Origin: Agrococcus sp. SL85
GTDB lineage: Bacteria > Actinomycetota > Actinomycetes > Actinomycetales > Microbacteriaceae
Length of the DNA: 64,000 nucleotides
Direction: 5' to 3'
NCBI RefSeq assembly: GCF_026625845.1
Contig: NZ_CP113066.1
Coordinates: forward strand, 1,798,001 to 1,862,000
Part shown: piece after piece, positions 19,231-27,643 of the stretch
Layout: every line of letters begins with the position of its first letter
Numbering within the stretch: the first letter of the stretch is position 1
Position numbers and translations under genes: made by a program
The notes under the pieces: model-generated
The model's input: only the letters and a program-made list of their open reading frames with translations
Database searches by the model: none
What the model was told of the DNA's origin: nothing

Positions 19231-19818
19231 GTGAGCATGTTCCAGCAGGCAGGGCGCGGCGACCAGACGATGCCGCGGGGCGTCGTCGTGGCCTCCTACG
19301 ACTCGTACGAGCAGGCGCAGGCGGCCGTCGCCAAGGTCTCGAAGTCCGACGCGGACATCGCGGGCCTCGCGATCGTGGGCAACGACCTCAAGCTCGTCGA
19401 GCGCGTCGTCGGCCGCCTCACGTGGGGCAAGGTCGCGCTCGCGGGCGCGATGCGCGGCCTCGGCTTCGGCGCGTTCATCGGCCTCGTCTACATGCTGCTC
19501 GTGCCCGAGGCGATCGCCTCGATCCTGCTCTTCCCGCTCCTCGGCCTCGCCTTCGGCATCCTGCTGGGCGTCGTCACGCACTCGATGACGCGCCGCAAGC
19601 GCGACTTCGCGTCGGTGCAGCAGGTGCTCGCGAGCCGCTACGACGTCGTCGCGCCGAACGAGATCGCGGGCCGCGCGATGCACGTCATCGGTCAGCGCGG
19701 CCAGAGCTCCGCCGACGCCGCCGCGGTGCCGATGGCCGAGCAGCTGCCCGGGCCCGGCGCGCACGGCGGCGAGCCGACGCCGAGCGCTCCCGGGCCCGCC
19801 TCAGACGACCGCCGCTGA
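19231..19818 (+). CDS. General stress protein, YflT/GSP17M-like domain
   Basis: A 195-residue protein. The N-terminal region (VVVASYDSYEQAQAAVAKVSK) matches the general-stress-protein 17M fold, followed by two adjacent hydrophobic stretches (LGFGAFIGLVYMLLV and ILLFPLLGLAFGILLGVV) and a polar, Pro/Ala-rich tail. Probably membrane associated. GTG at 19231 is taken, ATG at 19237 being an alternative. The last 18 bases overlap the convergent lysG gene. Biochemical role unknown. Confidence 0.82.
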   Translation: MSMFQQAGRGDQTMPRGVVVASYDSYEQAQAAVAKVSKSDADIAGLAIVGNDLKLVERVVGRLTWGKVALAGAMRGLGFGAFIGLVYMLLVPEAIASILLFPLLGLAFGILLGVVTHSMTRRKRDFASVQQVLASRYDVVAPNEIAGRAMHVIGQRGQSSADAAAVPMAEQLPGPGAHGGEPTPSAPGPASDDRR

Positions 19819-20682
19819 CGTGCGCGCGGCGCGCTCGACCGCGCCGGTGACGAGGTCGAGCAGCGGCGACGCGAGGTTCCACCGCTGCCACCACAGCGGC
19901 ACCTCGACGGCCTCGTCGGCCAGCAGCACGAGCGAGCCGTCGGCCAGCCCGGCCTCGTACTGGCCGGGCAGCAGCATGCCCCAGCCGAGGCCGATGCGGA
20001 TCGCCTCGGCGTACTCGGCGGAGGCGGAGATGATGTGCCTCGGCGCGTCCGCGCGGGCGCCGTGGCGCCGCGCGAGCTGCGTCTGCAGCGAGTCGTGGGC
20101 GTCGAAGTCGACGATGGGGGCGCGCTCGAGCGCAGCACGGCCGAGGCCCTCGGCGAACCAGCGGGCGGCGAAGCCGCGCGCGGCGATCGGCACGTAGCGC
20201 ATCCGCCCGAGCGGCGATGCGACGCACCCGGAGACGGGTTCGCGCTGCGCCGTGACCGCGCCCATGACCGTGCCGGCCTCCAGGAGCTGCGCCGTGCGCT
20301 CCTGGTCCTCGCGGTGCACGTCGAAGACCACGTCGCGCTGCGCGGCGACGTCGGCGAGCGCGGGCAGGAACCAGGTGATGAGCGAGTCGGCGTTCACGGC
20401 GAGGGGGATGCGCGGCACCGCGTCCTCGTCGCCGAGCGCCGTGCGGGCGTCGTGCTCGAGGAGCGCGAGCTGCCGCGCGAGGCGCACGAGGGCCTCGCCG
20501 GCCGCCGTGAGCCGCACGGGCTTCGTGCGCTGCAGCACCACGCGGCCGACGCGCTGCTCGATCGCGCGGAGCCGCTGGCTCACGGCGCTCGGGGTGATGC
20601 CGAGCCGCGTCGCCGCCGTGTCGAGCGTGCCGGCGTCGACGATCGCGGCGAGGGTGCGCAGGTGGTCGAGGGGGAGCTCCAC
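19801..20682 (-). CDS. lysG: LysR-type regulator LysG/ArgP family
   Basis: LysR-family activator of 293 residues. N-terminal winged helix-turn-helix (LDTAATRLGITPSAVSQRLR) is followed by a periplasmic-binding-like effector domain. The ArgP/LysG branch is supported by the divergently transcribed LysE exporter: in Corynebacterium LysG senses lysine, arginine or histidine and turns on lysE. The GTG start is leaderless. Symbol assigned by family and context. Confidence 0.9.
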   Translation of the reverse strand: MELPLDHLRTLAAIVDAGTLDTAATRLGITPSAVSQRLRAIEQRVGRVVLQRTKPVRLTAAGEALVRLARQLALLEHDARTALGDEDAVPRIPLAVNADSLITWFLPALADVAAQRDVVFDVHREDQERTAQLLEAGTVMGAVTAQREPVSGCVASPLGRMRYVPIAARGFAARWFAEGLGRAALERAPIVDFDAHDSLQTQLARRHGARADAPRHIISASAEYAEAIRIGLGWGMLLPGQYEAGLADGSLVLLADEAVEVPLWWQRWNLASPLLDLVTGAVERAARTSAAVV

Positions 20683-20688
20683 GCGCTC

Positions 20689-20694
20689 ATCGTA
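20689..20694 (-). promoter_or_regulatory. Leaderless promoter -10 box of lysG
   Basis: TACGAT on the reverse strand ends 6 nt before the GTG at 20682. Confidence 0.5.
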
Positions 20695-20731
20695 GATGAA
20701 GCGATGCTTACGATCCTGCAGATTCCTTCGC

Positions 20732-20760
20732 TGGACTGCATCGAGCCTCGCGCCTAGCGT
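20732..20760 (+). promoter_or_regulatory. Promoter of lysE
   Basis: TGGACT (20732-20737) and TAGCGT (20755-20760) are 17 bp apart, and the ATG follows 7 nt later, so the mRNA is probably leaderless. The less G+C-rich stretch 20690-20731 between lysG and this promoter is the place for LysG binding, but I cannot fix an operator. Confidence 0.5.
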
Positions 20761-20767
20761 CGGAGCC

Positions 20768-21424
20768 ATGGACCCGTCGATCGTCGCGCTGCTCTCCGGC
20801 CTCGGGCTCTGCCTGGGGCTCATCGTGTCGATCGGCGCGCAGAACGCGGTGGTGCTGCGGCAGGGCCTGCGCCGCGAGCACGTCGGGCTCGTCGTGCTCG
20901 TGTGCGTCGTGAGCGATGCCGCGCTGCAGGCGATCGGCGTCGCCGGCGTCGCCACGCTCGTCACCTCGCAGCCGTGGCTCGAGACGCTCGCGCGCTGGGC
21001 GGGCGCGCTCTTCATCCTCGGCTACGCGTTCCTCAGCGCCCGGCGCGCGTGGCGCGGCGGCGGCTCGCTCGAGGCCGCGGCGGACGACGCGACCGTCGCC
21101 ACCGGCCCCGGGGGCGCGGTGGCGGTGCGCGCCCGCCGCTCGCGCCTCGTGACGCTCGGCACGATCCTCGCCGTCACGTGGCTCAACCCGCACGCGATCG
21201 TCGAGACCACGGTCGTGCTCGGCTCCGTCGCCGCCACGCACGGCCCCGAGCGCTGGTGGTTCCTCGCGGGCGGGATCGCGGGCAGCACGATCTGGTTCAT
21301 CGCCTTCGGCTACGGCGCGCGCCTCCTCGGCCCGCTGCTGCGCACGGAGCGCGCCTGGCGCATCCTCGACGGCTCGATCGCCGCGATGATGCTCGTGATC
21401 GCGATCACGCTCGTCGCGGGCTGA
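20768..21424 (+). CDS. lysE: LysE/ArgO family amino-acid exporter
   Basis: Inner-membrane exporter of basic amino acids, 218 residues with five or six hydrophobic segments. Family motifs: GLCLGLIVSIGAQNAVVLRQGL at the N-terminus (here only noted in part: SIGAQNA), then LAVTWLNPHAIVETTVVLG in the second half. Next to and divergent from lysG, the classical regulated pair that prevents lysine or arginine overload. The ATG at 20768 fits the -10 box. Confidence 0.93.
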   Translation: MDPSIVALLSGLGLCLGLIVSIGAQNAVVLRQGLRREHVGLVVLVCVVSDAALQAIGVAGVATLVTSQPWLETLARWAGALFILGYAFLSARRAWRGGGSLEAAADDATVATGPGGAVAVRARRSRLVTLGTILAVTWLNPHAIVETTVVLGSVAATHGPERWWFLAGGIAGSTIWFIAFGYGARLLGPLLRTERAWRILDGSIAAMMLVIAITLVAG

Positions 21425-21443
21425 CACCGAACCTGATCGCGAC

Positions 21444-21503
21444 AGGTACCGCTGCGCCCGAGCGGTGCACGTCGACACGCACCTCTCGGGCGCAGCCGTA
21501 CCT
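21444..21503. terminator. Interrupted palindrome between lysE and pepP
   Basis: Arms of 19 bp (21444-21462 and 21485-21503) pair with one mismatch across a 22-base loop. Placed between convergent genes. Confidence 0.65.
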
Positions 21504-21529
21504 CTCGCGCGGCGGGACGGCTCGCCGTC

Positions 21530-23020
21530 TCAGCGGGCGCGCACCTCGGCGATCCACGCCTCGACCTCGTCGGCGGTGCGGGGGATGCCGCCCGAGAGGT
21601 TGCGGGCGCCGTCTGCCGTGACGACGATGTCGTCCTCGATGCGCACGCCGATGCCGCGCAGCTCCTCGGGCACCGTGAGGTCGTCGGCCTGGAAGTAGAG
21701 GCCGGGCTCGATGGTGAAGACCATCCCCTCGCGCACGACGCCGTCGTGGTAGAACTCGCGGCGCGCCTGGGCGCAGTCGTGCACGTCGAGGCCCAGGTGG
21801 TGGCTCGTGCCGTGCACCATCCAGCGGCGGTGCAGCTGCTGGTCGGGCTCGAGGCTCTGCTCCGCCGAGATCGGCAGGATGCCCCACTCGGCGGTCCTGC
21901 GCGCGATGACCTCCATCGCGGCCGCGTGCACCTCCTTGAAGACGATGCCGGGGCGCACGATCGCGAACGCGGCGTCGGCGGCCTCGCGGACGGCCTCGTA
22001 GACCTTCCGCTGCACCTCGGTGAAGGTGCCCGAGATGGGGAGGGTGCGCGTGATGTCGGCGGTGTAGAGGCTGTCGACCTCGACGCCCGCGTCGAGCAGG
22101 ATGAGGTCGCCCTCGCGCACCTGCCCGTCGTTGCGGGTCCAGTGCAGGTAGCACGCGTGGTGGCCGGAGGCCGCGATGGTGTCGTAGCCGACCGCGTTGC
22201 CGTCGAGGCGGGCGCGGCGGTGGAACGCGCCCTCGACCACGCGCTCGCCCCGCTCGTGCGCGGTCGCGGCGGGGAGGTCGGCGATGACGTCGTCGAAGCC
22301 GCGCGCGGTCGCGTCGACCGCGGCCTGCACCTCGGCGACCTCCCACGCGTCCTTCACGAGCCGCAGCTCCGAGAGGTCGCGCGCGAGCACGTCGCCGTCG
22401 GGGTTCGCGGCGGGCAGCAGCGCCTCGACGCCGAGGTCGGCGCCCGTGACGACGAGCGCCTCGCCGCCGTCCGCGAGCACGTCGTCGAGCGCGTCGAGGT
22501 CGCGGGCCGCGAGGCCCAGGTCGGCGGCGACGTGGTCGAGCGAGGGGCGCGGGCCCACCCAGAACTCGCCGATCGCCGCGTTCGCGTAGAACTCCGTCGT
22601 GCCGCGCCCGGCCGGCCCGCGGAAGTAGAGCACCGCCTCGTGCCCCTCGCCGCCGTCGGCCGCGGGCTCGAGCACGAGCACGCTGTCGGGCTCGGCGTCC
22701 GAGCCCCACCCGGTGAGGTAGGTGAAGTCGGGGTGCGGACGGAACGGGTAGTCGGTGTCGTTCGAGCGCACCTTCAGCCCGCCCGCGGGCACGACGAGCC
22801 GCACGCCGGGGTGCAGCGCCGAGATCGCGGCGCGGTGCGCGGCGGCGGCCGCGGCCGCCGGCCGGGCCGCGGGGAGCGGCTCGTCGCGCTCCGCCCAGCC
22901 CGACTGGATGTGCTCCGTGAACGCCGACGAGGTCGGCGTCGTCGAGCGGTTCGTGGTCGAGGGCTCGGCGCCCTCGGCCGTCGCTGCTGCGGTCTCCTGC
23001 GTCATCGCTCCGTCGCTCAT
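21530..23020 (-). CDS. pepP: Xaa-Pro aminopeptidase (M24B)
   Basis: Removes N-terminal residues preceding proline; cytoplasmic, 496 residues. An N-terminal creatinase-like domain contains DTDYPFRPHPDFTYLTGW. The pita-bread catalytic domain shows the two-metal ligands in LLDAGVEVDSLYTADITRT, the histidine in MVHGTSHHLGLDVHD, and glutamates in FTIEPGLYF and GIGVRIEDDI. The first 40 residues are Ala/Thr rich, so ATG at 23005 (with GGAG just ahead) is an alternative start. Confidence 0.95.
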   Translation of the reverse strand: MSDGAMTQETAAATAEGAEPSTTNRSTTPTSSAFTEHIQSGWAERDEPLPAARPAAAAAAAHRAAISALHPGVRLVVPAGGLKVRSNDTDYPFRPHPDFTYLTGWGSDAEPDSVLVLEPAADGGEGHEAVLYFRGPAGRGTTEFYANAAIGEFWVGPRPSLDHVAADLGLAARDLDALDDVLADGGEALVVTGADLGVEALLPAANPDGDVLARDLSELRLVKDAWEVAEVQAAVDATARGFDDVIADLPAATAHERGERVVEGAFHRRARLDGNAVGYDTIAASGHHACYLHWTRNDGQVREGDLILLDAGVEVDSLYTADITRTLPISGTFTEVQRKVYEAVREAADAAFAIVRPGIVFKEVHAAAMEVIARRTAEWGILPISAEQSLEPDQQLHRRWMVHGTSHHLGLDVHDCAQARREFYHDGVVREGMVFTIEPGLYFQADDLTVPEELRGIGVRIEDDIVVTADGARNLSGGIPRTADEVEAWIAEVRAR

Positions 23021-23026
23021 GGAGCC

Positions 23027-23047
23027 ATCATCCCACCGTCGTACGCT
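23027..23047. promoter_or_regulatory. Divergent leaderless promoters of pepP and the hydrolase
   Basis: Forward TACGCT (23042-23047) ends 6 nt before the ATG at 23054. Reverse GATGAT (23032 to 23027) ends 6 nt before the pepP ATG. The reverse box is weaker. Confidence 0.4.
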
Positions 23048-23053
23048 GGCGGG

Positions 23054-23971
23054 ATGCAGACGCCGAGCCCCGCGGGCATCGCCGAGTGGCGGGAGGCCGC
23101 GGACGGCGAGGAGGAGGCGGTCGCGGCCCGCCACGTCGAGGGCGAGCACGTGGTGGTCGTGCGCCGCTGGCGCCGCGAGGGCGCGCCCGTCGTGGTGCTC
23201 GTGCACGGGATCGGCATGGGGCAGCAGTACTTCGGCCTCCTGCGCGACGCGCTCGCCCAGGAGCTCGACGTCGTCGCGCTCGACCTGCCCGGGTTCGGCT
23301 CCTCGCCCGAGCCCCAGGTGGTGCTGCCCATGCCGCAGCTCGCCGACCTCGTCGCGGCGGCGCTGCGCGCGCACGCGCCGACGCCCGTCGTCGCGCTCGG
23401 CCACTCGATGGGCACGCAGGTGGTGGCAGAGCTCGCCGTGCGCCATCCGGACCTCGTCGCGCGCGCCGTGCTCATCGCGCCCACGGTCAACCCGCGCGAG
23501 CGCAACGGCTGGGTGCAGGCGCTGCGGCTCGTGCAGGACCTCGCGAACGACCCGCCGATCGTCGCGCTGGTCGGCGCGCACATGTACGCGCAGGCCGGGC
23601 CGCGCTGGTTCCTGCGGAAGCTCGCGTCGATGCTCGACCACGACATCCGGCCGCTGCTGCCGCGCATCGCGCAGCCGAGCCTCGTCGTGGTGGGGGAGGA
23701 GGATCGCGTCTCGCCGCCCGCGTGGGCCGCACAGGTGCGCGCGATGCTCCCGCGCGGCGAGCTGCGGATCGCGCGCGGCAAGGGCCACGAGGCGATGGTG
23801 ACGGGCGCGGAGCCCGTCGCGCGCATGGTGCAGGAGTTCGCGCTCGCGATCGGCGAGCGGGAGGCGGCGGATCCTGCCGACGCGGCTCCCGCCGCGGCCG
23901 ATGCTGCCGCGGCTGAGGCTCCTGCGGGCGCCGCGGCCGGGGCGCCGACCGCTGCGAAGGCGGCCCCGTGA
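23054..23971 (+). CDS. Alpha/beta hydrolase
   Basis: A 305-residue alpha/beta-hydrolase fold enzyme. The oxyanion region is VLVHGIGMGQQY, the nucleophile elbow GHSMGTQ places serine near residue 120, the acid is in VVGEEDRVSPP, and the histidine in ARGKGHEAM. The last 45 residues are almost pure Ala/Pro/Asp and look disordered. The GTGA overlap with the next hydrolase gene indicates translational coupling. Ester or lactone substrate unknown. Confidence 0.87.
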   Translation: MQTPSPAGIAEWREAADGEEEAVAARHVEGEHVVVVRRWRREGAPVVVLVHGIGMGQQYFGLLRDALAQELDVVALDLPGFGSSPEPQVVLPMPQLADLVAAALRAHAPTPVVALGHSMGTQVVAELAVRHPDLVARAVLIAPTVNPRERNGWVQALRLVQDLANDPPIVALVGAHMYAQAGPRWFLRKLASMLDHDIRPLLPRIAQPSLVVVGEEDRVSPPAWAAQVRAMLPRGELRIARGKGHEAMVTGAEPVARMVQEFALAIGEREAADPADAAPAAADAAAAEAPAGAAAGAPTAAKAAP

Positions 23972-24753
23972 CCATCGAGCCCGGCGAGGTGCTCGTGTGG
24001 GGCCGCGACTACGCGTTCGCCGCCCGCATGCACCTGCGCTCGACGCTCGACGCGCGATCGCCCGCGGTCGTGGGGCTGCCGGGCGCGCGCGTGCAGATCG
24101 TGCTCGTGCAGGGCGTCGTGGAGCGCTGGCACTTCATGGAGCCGCTCGCGCGGCGCCTCGTGCGCGCGGGCCACGGCGTGCGCCTCGTACCGGAGCTCGG
24201 CCGCAACCTCGCGCCGATCGTCGAGGCGGCGGAGGTCGTCGACCGCGTCGTCGACGGCGTCGCCGCCGCGCATCCCGAGGCGAGGATCGTGCTCGTGGGG
24301 CACTCGAAGGGCGGCCTCATCGGCAAGCGTGTGCTCGTGCAGCGGGCGCTCCGGCCGGACGCCGCGCAGCCGGCGGGGCTCGTGGCGCTCGCGACCCCGT
24401 TCGCGGGCTCGACGCGCGCCCGCCTGCTCCGCGGCAGCTACATCCGCGAGTTCGACCCCTCGAGCGAGATCCTCGCGGCGCTCGCGGCGGAGCGTGCGGC
24501 CGACGCCCGCGTCCGGCTCGTGCTGCCGCGCATCGACCCCCACATCCCCGGCAACGCGCTGCCGGAGGGGATGACGGGCGTGCGTCTGCGCTCGAGCGGC
24601 CACTTCCGGCCGCTCGCGACGCGGGAGGCGGCCGACGCCGTGCTCGCCGCGATCGCCGAGGCTCACCGCCGAGCCGGCGCCTGCGCCCTAGCCCGCGTGG
24701 CGCCCGCGTCCGGCTCGCCGGCGCGTCGCAGCTGCACGACCACCGGGCGGTGA
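23968..24753 (+). CDS. Lipase/esterase-like alpha/beta hydrolase
   Basis: A 261-residue protein. LVQGVVERWHFMEPLARRL matches the lid-side loop of triacylglycerol-lipase-like proteins, and LVGHSKGGLIGK holds the nucleophile serine in a GHSKG elbow. A terminal histidine in SGHFRPL is consistent with a triad. GTG start overlaps the previous stop (GTGA). Its last 91 bases run antisense over the 3' end of the convergent EEP gene, so the final 30 residues (ARVAPASGS onward) may not be conserved. Confidence 0.8.
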   Translation: MTIEPGEVLVWGRDYAFAARMHLRSTLDARSPAVVGLPGARVQIVLVQGVVERWHFMEPLARRLVRAGHGVRLVPELGRNLAPIVEAAEVVDRVVDGVAAAHPEARIVLVGHSKGGLIGKRVLVQRALRPDAAQPAGLVALATPFAGSTRARLLRGSYIREFDPSSEILAALAAERAADARVRLVLPRIDPHIPGNALPEGMTGVRLRSSGHFRPLATREAADAVLAAIAEAHRRAGACALARVAPASGSPARRSCTTTGR

Positions 24754-25745
24754 TCGGTGCCGACGTCGTCGAGGCCCGTGAGCACGCGCGCCGCGACCGG
24801 CTCCCAGTCGGGGGTCGCGAGCACGTGGTCGATCTGCGCGCCGAGCCACGGCGGCGCCCACGTGGGCCACGTGCCCACGGCACCGGCGCCCACCTGGCTC
24901 GCGGTGTCGCGGCAGGCGCCGAGGTCGCCGCCGTCGGCGCCGAGCGAGGCCCAGTGGTCGAGCGTGGAGTTGAAGTCGCCGCCCATGATGACCGACTCGC
25001 CCGCGCCGCACAGGCTCGCGACGAACTCCAGGTCGGCGCGCCAGTTGCGCATCTGCTGCGGCACGGGCGCCACCGGGTGCGCCGAGACGAGCACGGGGCC
25101 CTCGCCGTCGTCGGGCCGCGCGACGACGGTCGGCAGGGTGCGGGTGCCGCCGACCTCGAGGTCGGTCGTGTAGGTGCCGAGCTCCGCCGAGATCAGCAGC
25201 GTGGTGTTGAGGGCCCCGTAGGAGGGGGAGTAGTCGGTGGTGTGCACCCAGAAGGGCGTGCCTGCCGCCCGCAGCCGCTCGGCGACGCCGACGCCGAGCG
25301 GCAGCGTGGTCTCCGGCAGCATCACGACGTCGGCGCCCGTCTCGTCGATGACGCGCGCGATCTCCTCGGCGCCCGGCTCGTCCCCGAGCGTGTTCCACGA
25401 GAGCACCACGAGGTCCTCGGAGGCGTCGATCCGCTGGCTGTCGTCGAGCCCGCGGGCGGCGTGGATGCCGAACGAGACGAGCGAGAAGGCGACGAGCATC
25501 GACACGACGCCGAGCACGAAGGGCCGGATGCGTCGCCAGCCGACCAGCGTGAGCAGCAGCACGGCGAGCACGAGGGCGATCCCCACGACGCCCACCCGCA
25601 TCGAGACCACCTGCGCCACGATCGGCGCCTGCTCGAGCCCGAAGGCCTGCGGCCAGGCGGCCACGACGAGGCAGCCGCCGATGACGAGGGCGAGCAGCCA
25701 GCCGAGGATCGCGAGCACGGTGCCGAGGGTAGGCGAGCGGGCCAT
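24663..25745 (-). CDS. Membrane-anchored endonuclease/exonuclease/phosphatase family protein
   Basis: A 360-residue protein with three N-terminal hydrophobic segments (about residues 8-95) and an outward-facing DNase I-like domain. Family motifs: LSWNTLG, PETTLP with the metal-binding glutamate, GGDFNST, IDHVLATPD and TDHRPVVVQL. Members of this group cleave phosphodiesters of DNA, lipids or inositol phosphates; an extracytoplasmic phosphodiesterase is the careful reading. Its 3' end overlaps the lipase-like gene by 91 bp on the other strand. Confidence 0.88.
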   Translation of the reverse strand: MARSPTLGTVLAILGWLLALVIGGCLVVAAWPQAFGLEQAPIVAQVVSMRVGVVGIALVLAVLLLTLVGWRRIRPFVLGVVSMLVAFSLVSFGIHAARGLDDSQRIDASEDLVVLSWNTLGDEPGAEEIARVIDETGADVVMLPETTLPLGVGVAERLRAAGTPFWVHTTDYSPSYGALNTTLLISAELGTYTTDLEVGGTRTLPTVVARPDDGEGPVLVSAHPVAPVPQQMRNWRADLEFVASLCGAGESVIMGGDFNSTLDHWASLGADGGDLGACRDTASQVGAGAVGTWPTWAPPWLGAQIDHVLATPDWEPVAARVLTGLDDVGTDHRPVVVQLRRAGEPDAGATRARAQAPARR

Positions 25746-25843
25746 GACGGCCCTGAGCGCGAGGGCGGTGCGGCCCTCCGGCGCGCGTGGCGTCGCCGCG
25801 GCCTCCGGAGCGGCGATCGGGGCAGGTGCGGATGCGGCGCGCG

Positions 25844-25849
25844 TAGGCT
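25844..25849 (+). promoter_or_regulatory. Leaderless promoter -10 box of the PHP gene
   Basis: TAGGCT ends 6 nt before the ATG at 25856; no Shine-Dalgarno. Confidence 0.55.
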
Positions 25850-25855
25850 GGCGGG

Positions 25856-26743
25856 ATGGACGAGGCGATGCGCCGGCTGCTGGGGCTCGGCCCCATCGAC
25901 CTCCACGCGCACTCGCGCGAGTCGGACGGCACCGAGTCGCCCGGTGACGTCGTCCGCTCGGCCGCCGCGGCGGGGCTCGGCGTCGTCGCGCTCACCGACC
26001 ACGACACGGTCTCCGGCTGGGCGGAGGCGACGGAGGCGGCCCTCGAGGTCGGCGTCGGCCTCATCCCCGGCGTCGAGTTCTCGTCGCAGATCGGCGAGGC
26101 GAGCGTGCACGTGCTCGGCTACCTGCTCGATCCGGAGTCGGCCGCGTTCCGGGGCGAGCGCGAGCGGATCCGGCTCGAGCGCGTCGAGCGGGCCGAGCGC
26201 ATGGTGCGCGCGATCGGCCGCGACTACCCGCTCACGTGGGGCCACGTCGAGGAGCACGCGGCGCCCGGCGCCACGATCGGCCGTCCGCACATCGCCGACG
26301 CGCTCGTGACGCTCGGCATCGTGCCCGACCGCTCCTCGGCCTTCGACGGCATCCTGCACTGGCGCGGCGGCTACTACCAGCCGCACCGGGCACCTGCGCC
26401 GGAGGACGCGATCCGCATCATCGCCGAGGCCGGCGGCGTCTCGGTGCTCGCGCATCCGGGATCGCGCGGCAGCGCCGTCATGCGGCTGGGGCGGCTGCCG
26501 GACCTCGCGGCCGCGGGCCTCGACGGCGTGGAGGTCGAGCACCGCGACAACGCGCCGGCCTCGCGCCGGCAGCTGCTCGCCGACGCCGAGCGGCTGGGCC
26601 TGCTCGTCACGGGCTCGAGCGACTACCACGGCGCCGGCAAGCCCAACCGGCTGGGGGAGCACACCACCTCTCCCGAGGTGCTGGCCGAGATCCTGCGCCG
26701 CGCCACGGGCCACCCGCCCGTGGTCCCCGGCCCCGCGGCCTGA
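25856..26743 (+). CDS. PHP-domain phosphoesterase
   Basis: A 295-residue member of the polymerase/histidinol-phosphatase superfamily. The four metal motifs appear in order: DLHAHSRESDGT near residue 14, LTDHDTVSG, the histidine in VLAHPGS, and SSDYHG near the C-terminus. Closest in layout to the YciV/RNase AM group, which acts on 3',5'-nucleotide or 5'-phosphorylated RNA substrates. The next gene starts 6 bp after the stop, suggesting an operon. Confidence 0.9.
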   Translation: MDEAMRRLLGLGPIDLHAHSRESDGTESPGDVVRSAAAAGLGVVALTDHDTVSGWAEATEAALEVGVGLIPGVEFSSQIGEASVHVLGYLLDPESAAFRGERERIRLERVERAERMVRAIGRDYPLTWGHVEEHAAPGATIGRPHIADALVTLGIVPDRSSAFDGILHWRGGYYQPHRAPAPEDAIRIIAEAGGVSVLAHPGSRGSAVMRLGRLPDLAAAGLDGVEVEHRDNAPASRRQLLADAERLGLLVTGSSDYHGAGKPNRLGEHTTSPEVLAEILRRATGHPPVVPGPAA

Positions 26744-26748
26744 TCGCC

Positions 26749-27384
26749 ATGCATCCGTCGGCGCGATCGCTCACGGAGCGCACTGCGCCGTTGGTGCTCG
26801 CGGGAGCCCACGATCGCGATGTGGCGCCGGCCGTCGGTGGCCGATGGGGCCTGACGGTGCGCGCGAGGCTGCCGGAGGCGGTAGCCGCGGTCGTCGATGG
26901 GCTCGCGCGATCGATCGCACCGATGCTCGGACCCGGGCACTGGCACACCGGGTCGCGGGGGAGCGGCCACGTGACGCTGCGCACGCTCGACGGCTGGCGG
27001 GCCCGGGATACGCCCGAGGTCGTCGCGCTCGGCCGCTCGCTGCTCGACGAGGCGTCCGCGCTGTCGACGGAGCTGCCTGCCGTGCGCGTGCTGGGGCCGG
27101 CGGTGAGCGCGGGCGGCGTGCTCGTGCTGCTCGAGCCGGCAGATCCCGGCTGGGAGGCGCTGTCGGCGGCGCTCGGCATCGACGCGGTGGGCGGCGCTGC
27201 GCGGCCGACGCTGCATGCGACGGCCGTGCACTTCGCCGCGCCGATCGCGCATCCCGCTGTGCTGCTAGAGCACATCGGGGCCCTGGATCTCCCGCCCGTC
27301 GAGGGGCAGCTGCCGGCACTCGAGCTGGTGCGCTACGACCACGAGTCAGCCCTGCCCGGCATGCGTGCCAGGCGGATCGCCTGA
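26749..27384 (+). CDS. 2H phosphoesterase-like protein
   Basis: A 211-residue protein not recognised at family level. It contains two H-x-T-type motifs, HVTL near residue 67 and HATA near residue 155, spaced as in 2H (LigT-like) phosphoesterases and surrounded by hydrophobic strands. If real, it would hydrolyse or ligate cyclic phosphodiester ends, which fits a neighbour with a PHP nuclease domain. Assignment rests on motifs only. Stands 6 bp downstream of the PHP gene. Confidence 0.6.
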   Translation: MHPSARSLTERTAPLVLAGAHDRDVAPAVGGRWGLTVRARLPEAVAAVVDGLARSIAPMLGPGHWHTGSRGSGHVTLRTLDGWRARDTPEVVALGRSLLDEASALSTELPAVRVLGPAVSAGGVLVLLEPADPGWEALSAALGIDAVGGAARPTLHATAVHFAAPIAHPAVLLEHIGALDLPPVEGQLPALELVRYDHESALPGMRARRIA

Positions 27385-27439
27385 CGGCGCCGCTGCCCAC
27401 GGGCCCGGCCACGCCGCCTGAGGGGTGCCCTCCCGCATC

Positions 27440-27560
27440 GAGTGGCCAGTTCCGCCCTCGAATGGCCAGGAACGGTCGACAGCGGGTGAGGAATCCAGCC
27501 GTTCGTGGTCACTCGCCGGCGTTCGTGGCCGCTGTCGCCGGAAGTGGCCACTCGATCGTG
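27440..27560. repeat. Degenerate 20-bp-period repeats with TGGCCA/TGGTCA core
   Basis: GAGTGGCCA (27440) and GAATGGCCA (27460) are 20 bp apart. GTTCGTGGTC (27501) and GTTCGTGGCC (27521) are again 20 bp apart, followed by GAAGTGGCC (27541). The outer ends form an inverted repeat (ATCGAGTGGCCAGTTCCG against its near complement about 100 bp later). CAGCCGTTCGTGG resembles the palindrome arm at 1764. No gene occupies 27385-27643. Confidence 0.65.
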
Positions 27561-27597
27561 CCGGCAGCGACGAGGGGCGGATACCCGGGAGACCACG

Positions 27598-27630
27598 GAC
27601 GGCCGCCCCGCGCGATGCGGGACGGCCGTC
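27598..27630. terminator. Hairpin terminator downstream of the DEAD-box gene
   Basis: 14-bp arms (27598-27611 and 27617-27630) with one mismatch and a 5-base loop, 14 bp past the helicase stop. Confidence 0.75.
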
Positions 27631-27643
27631 GAGGTGGTGCTGC

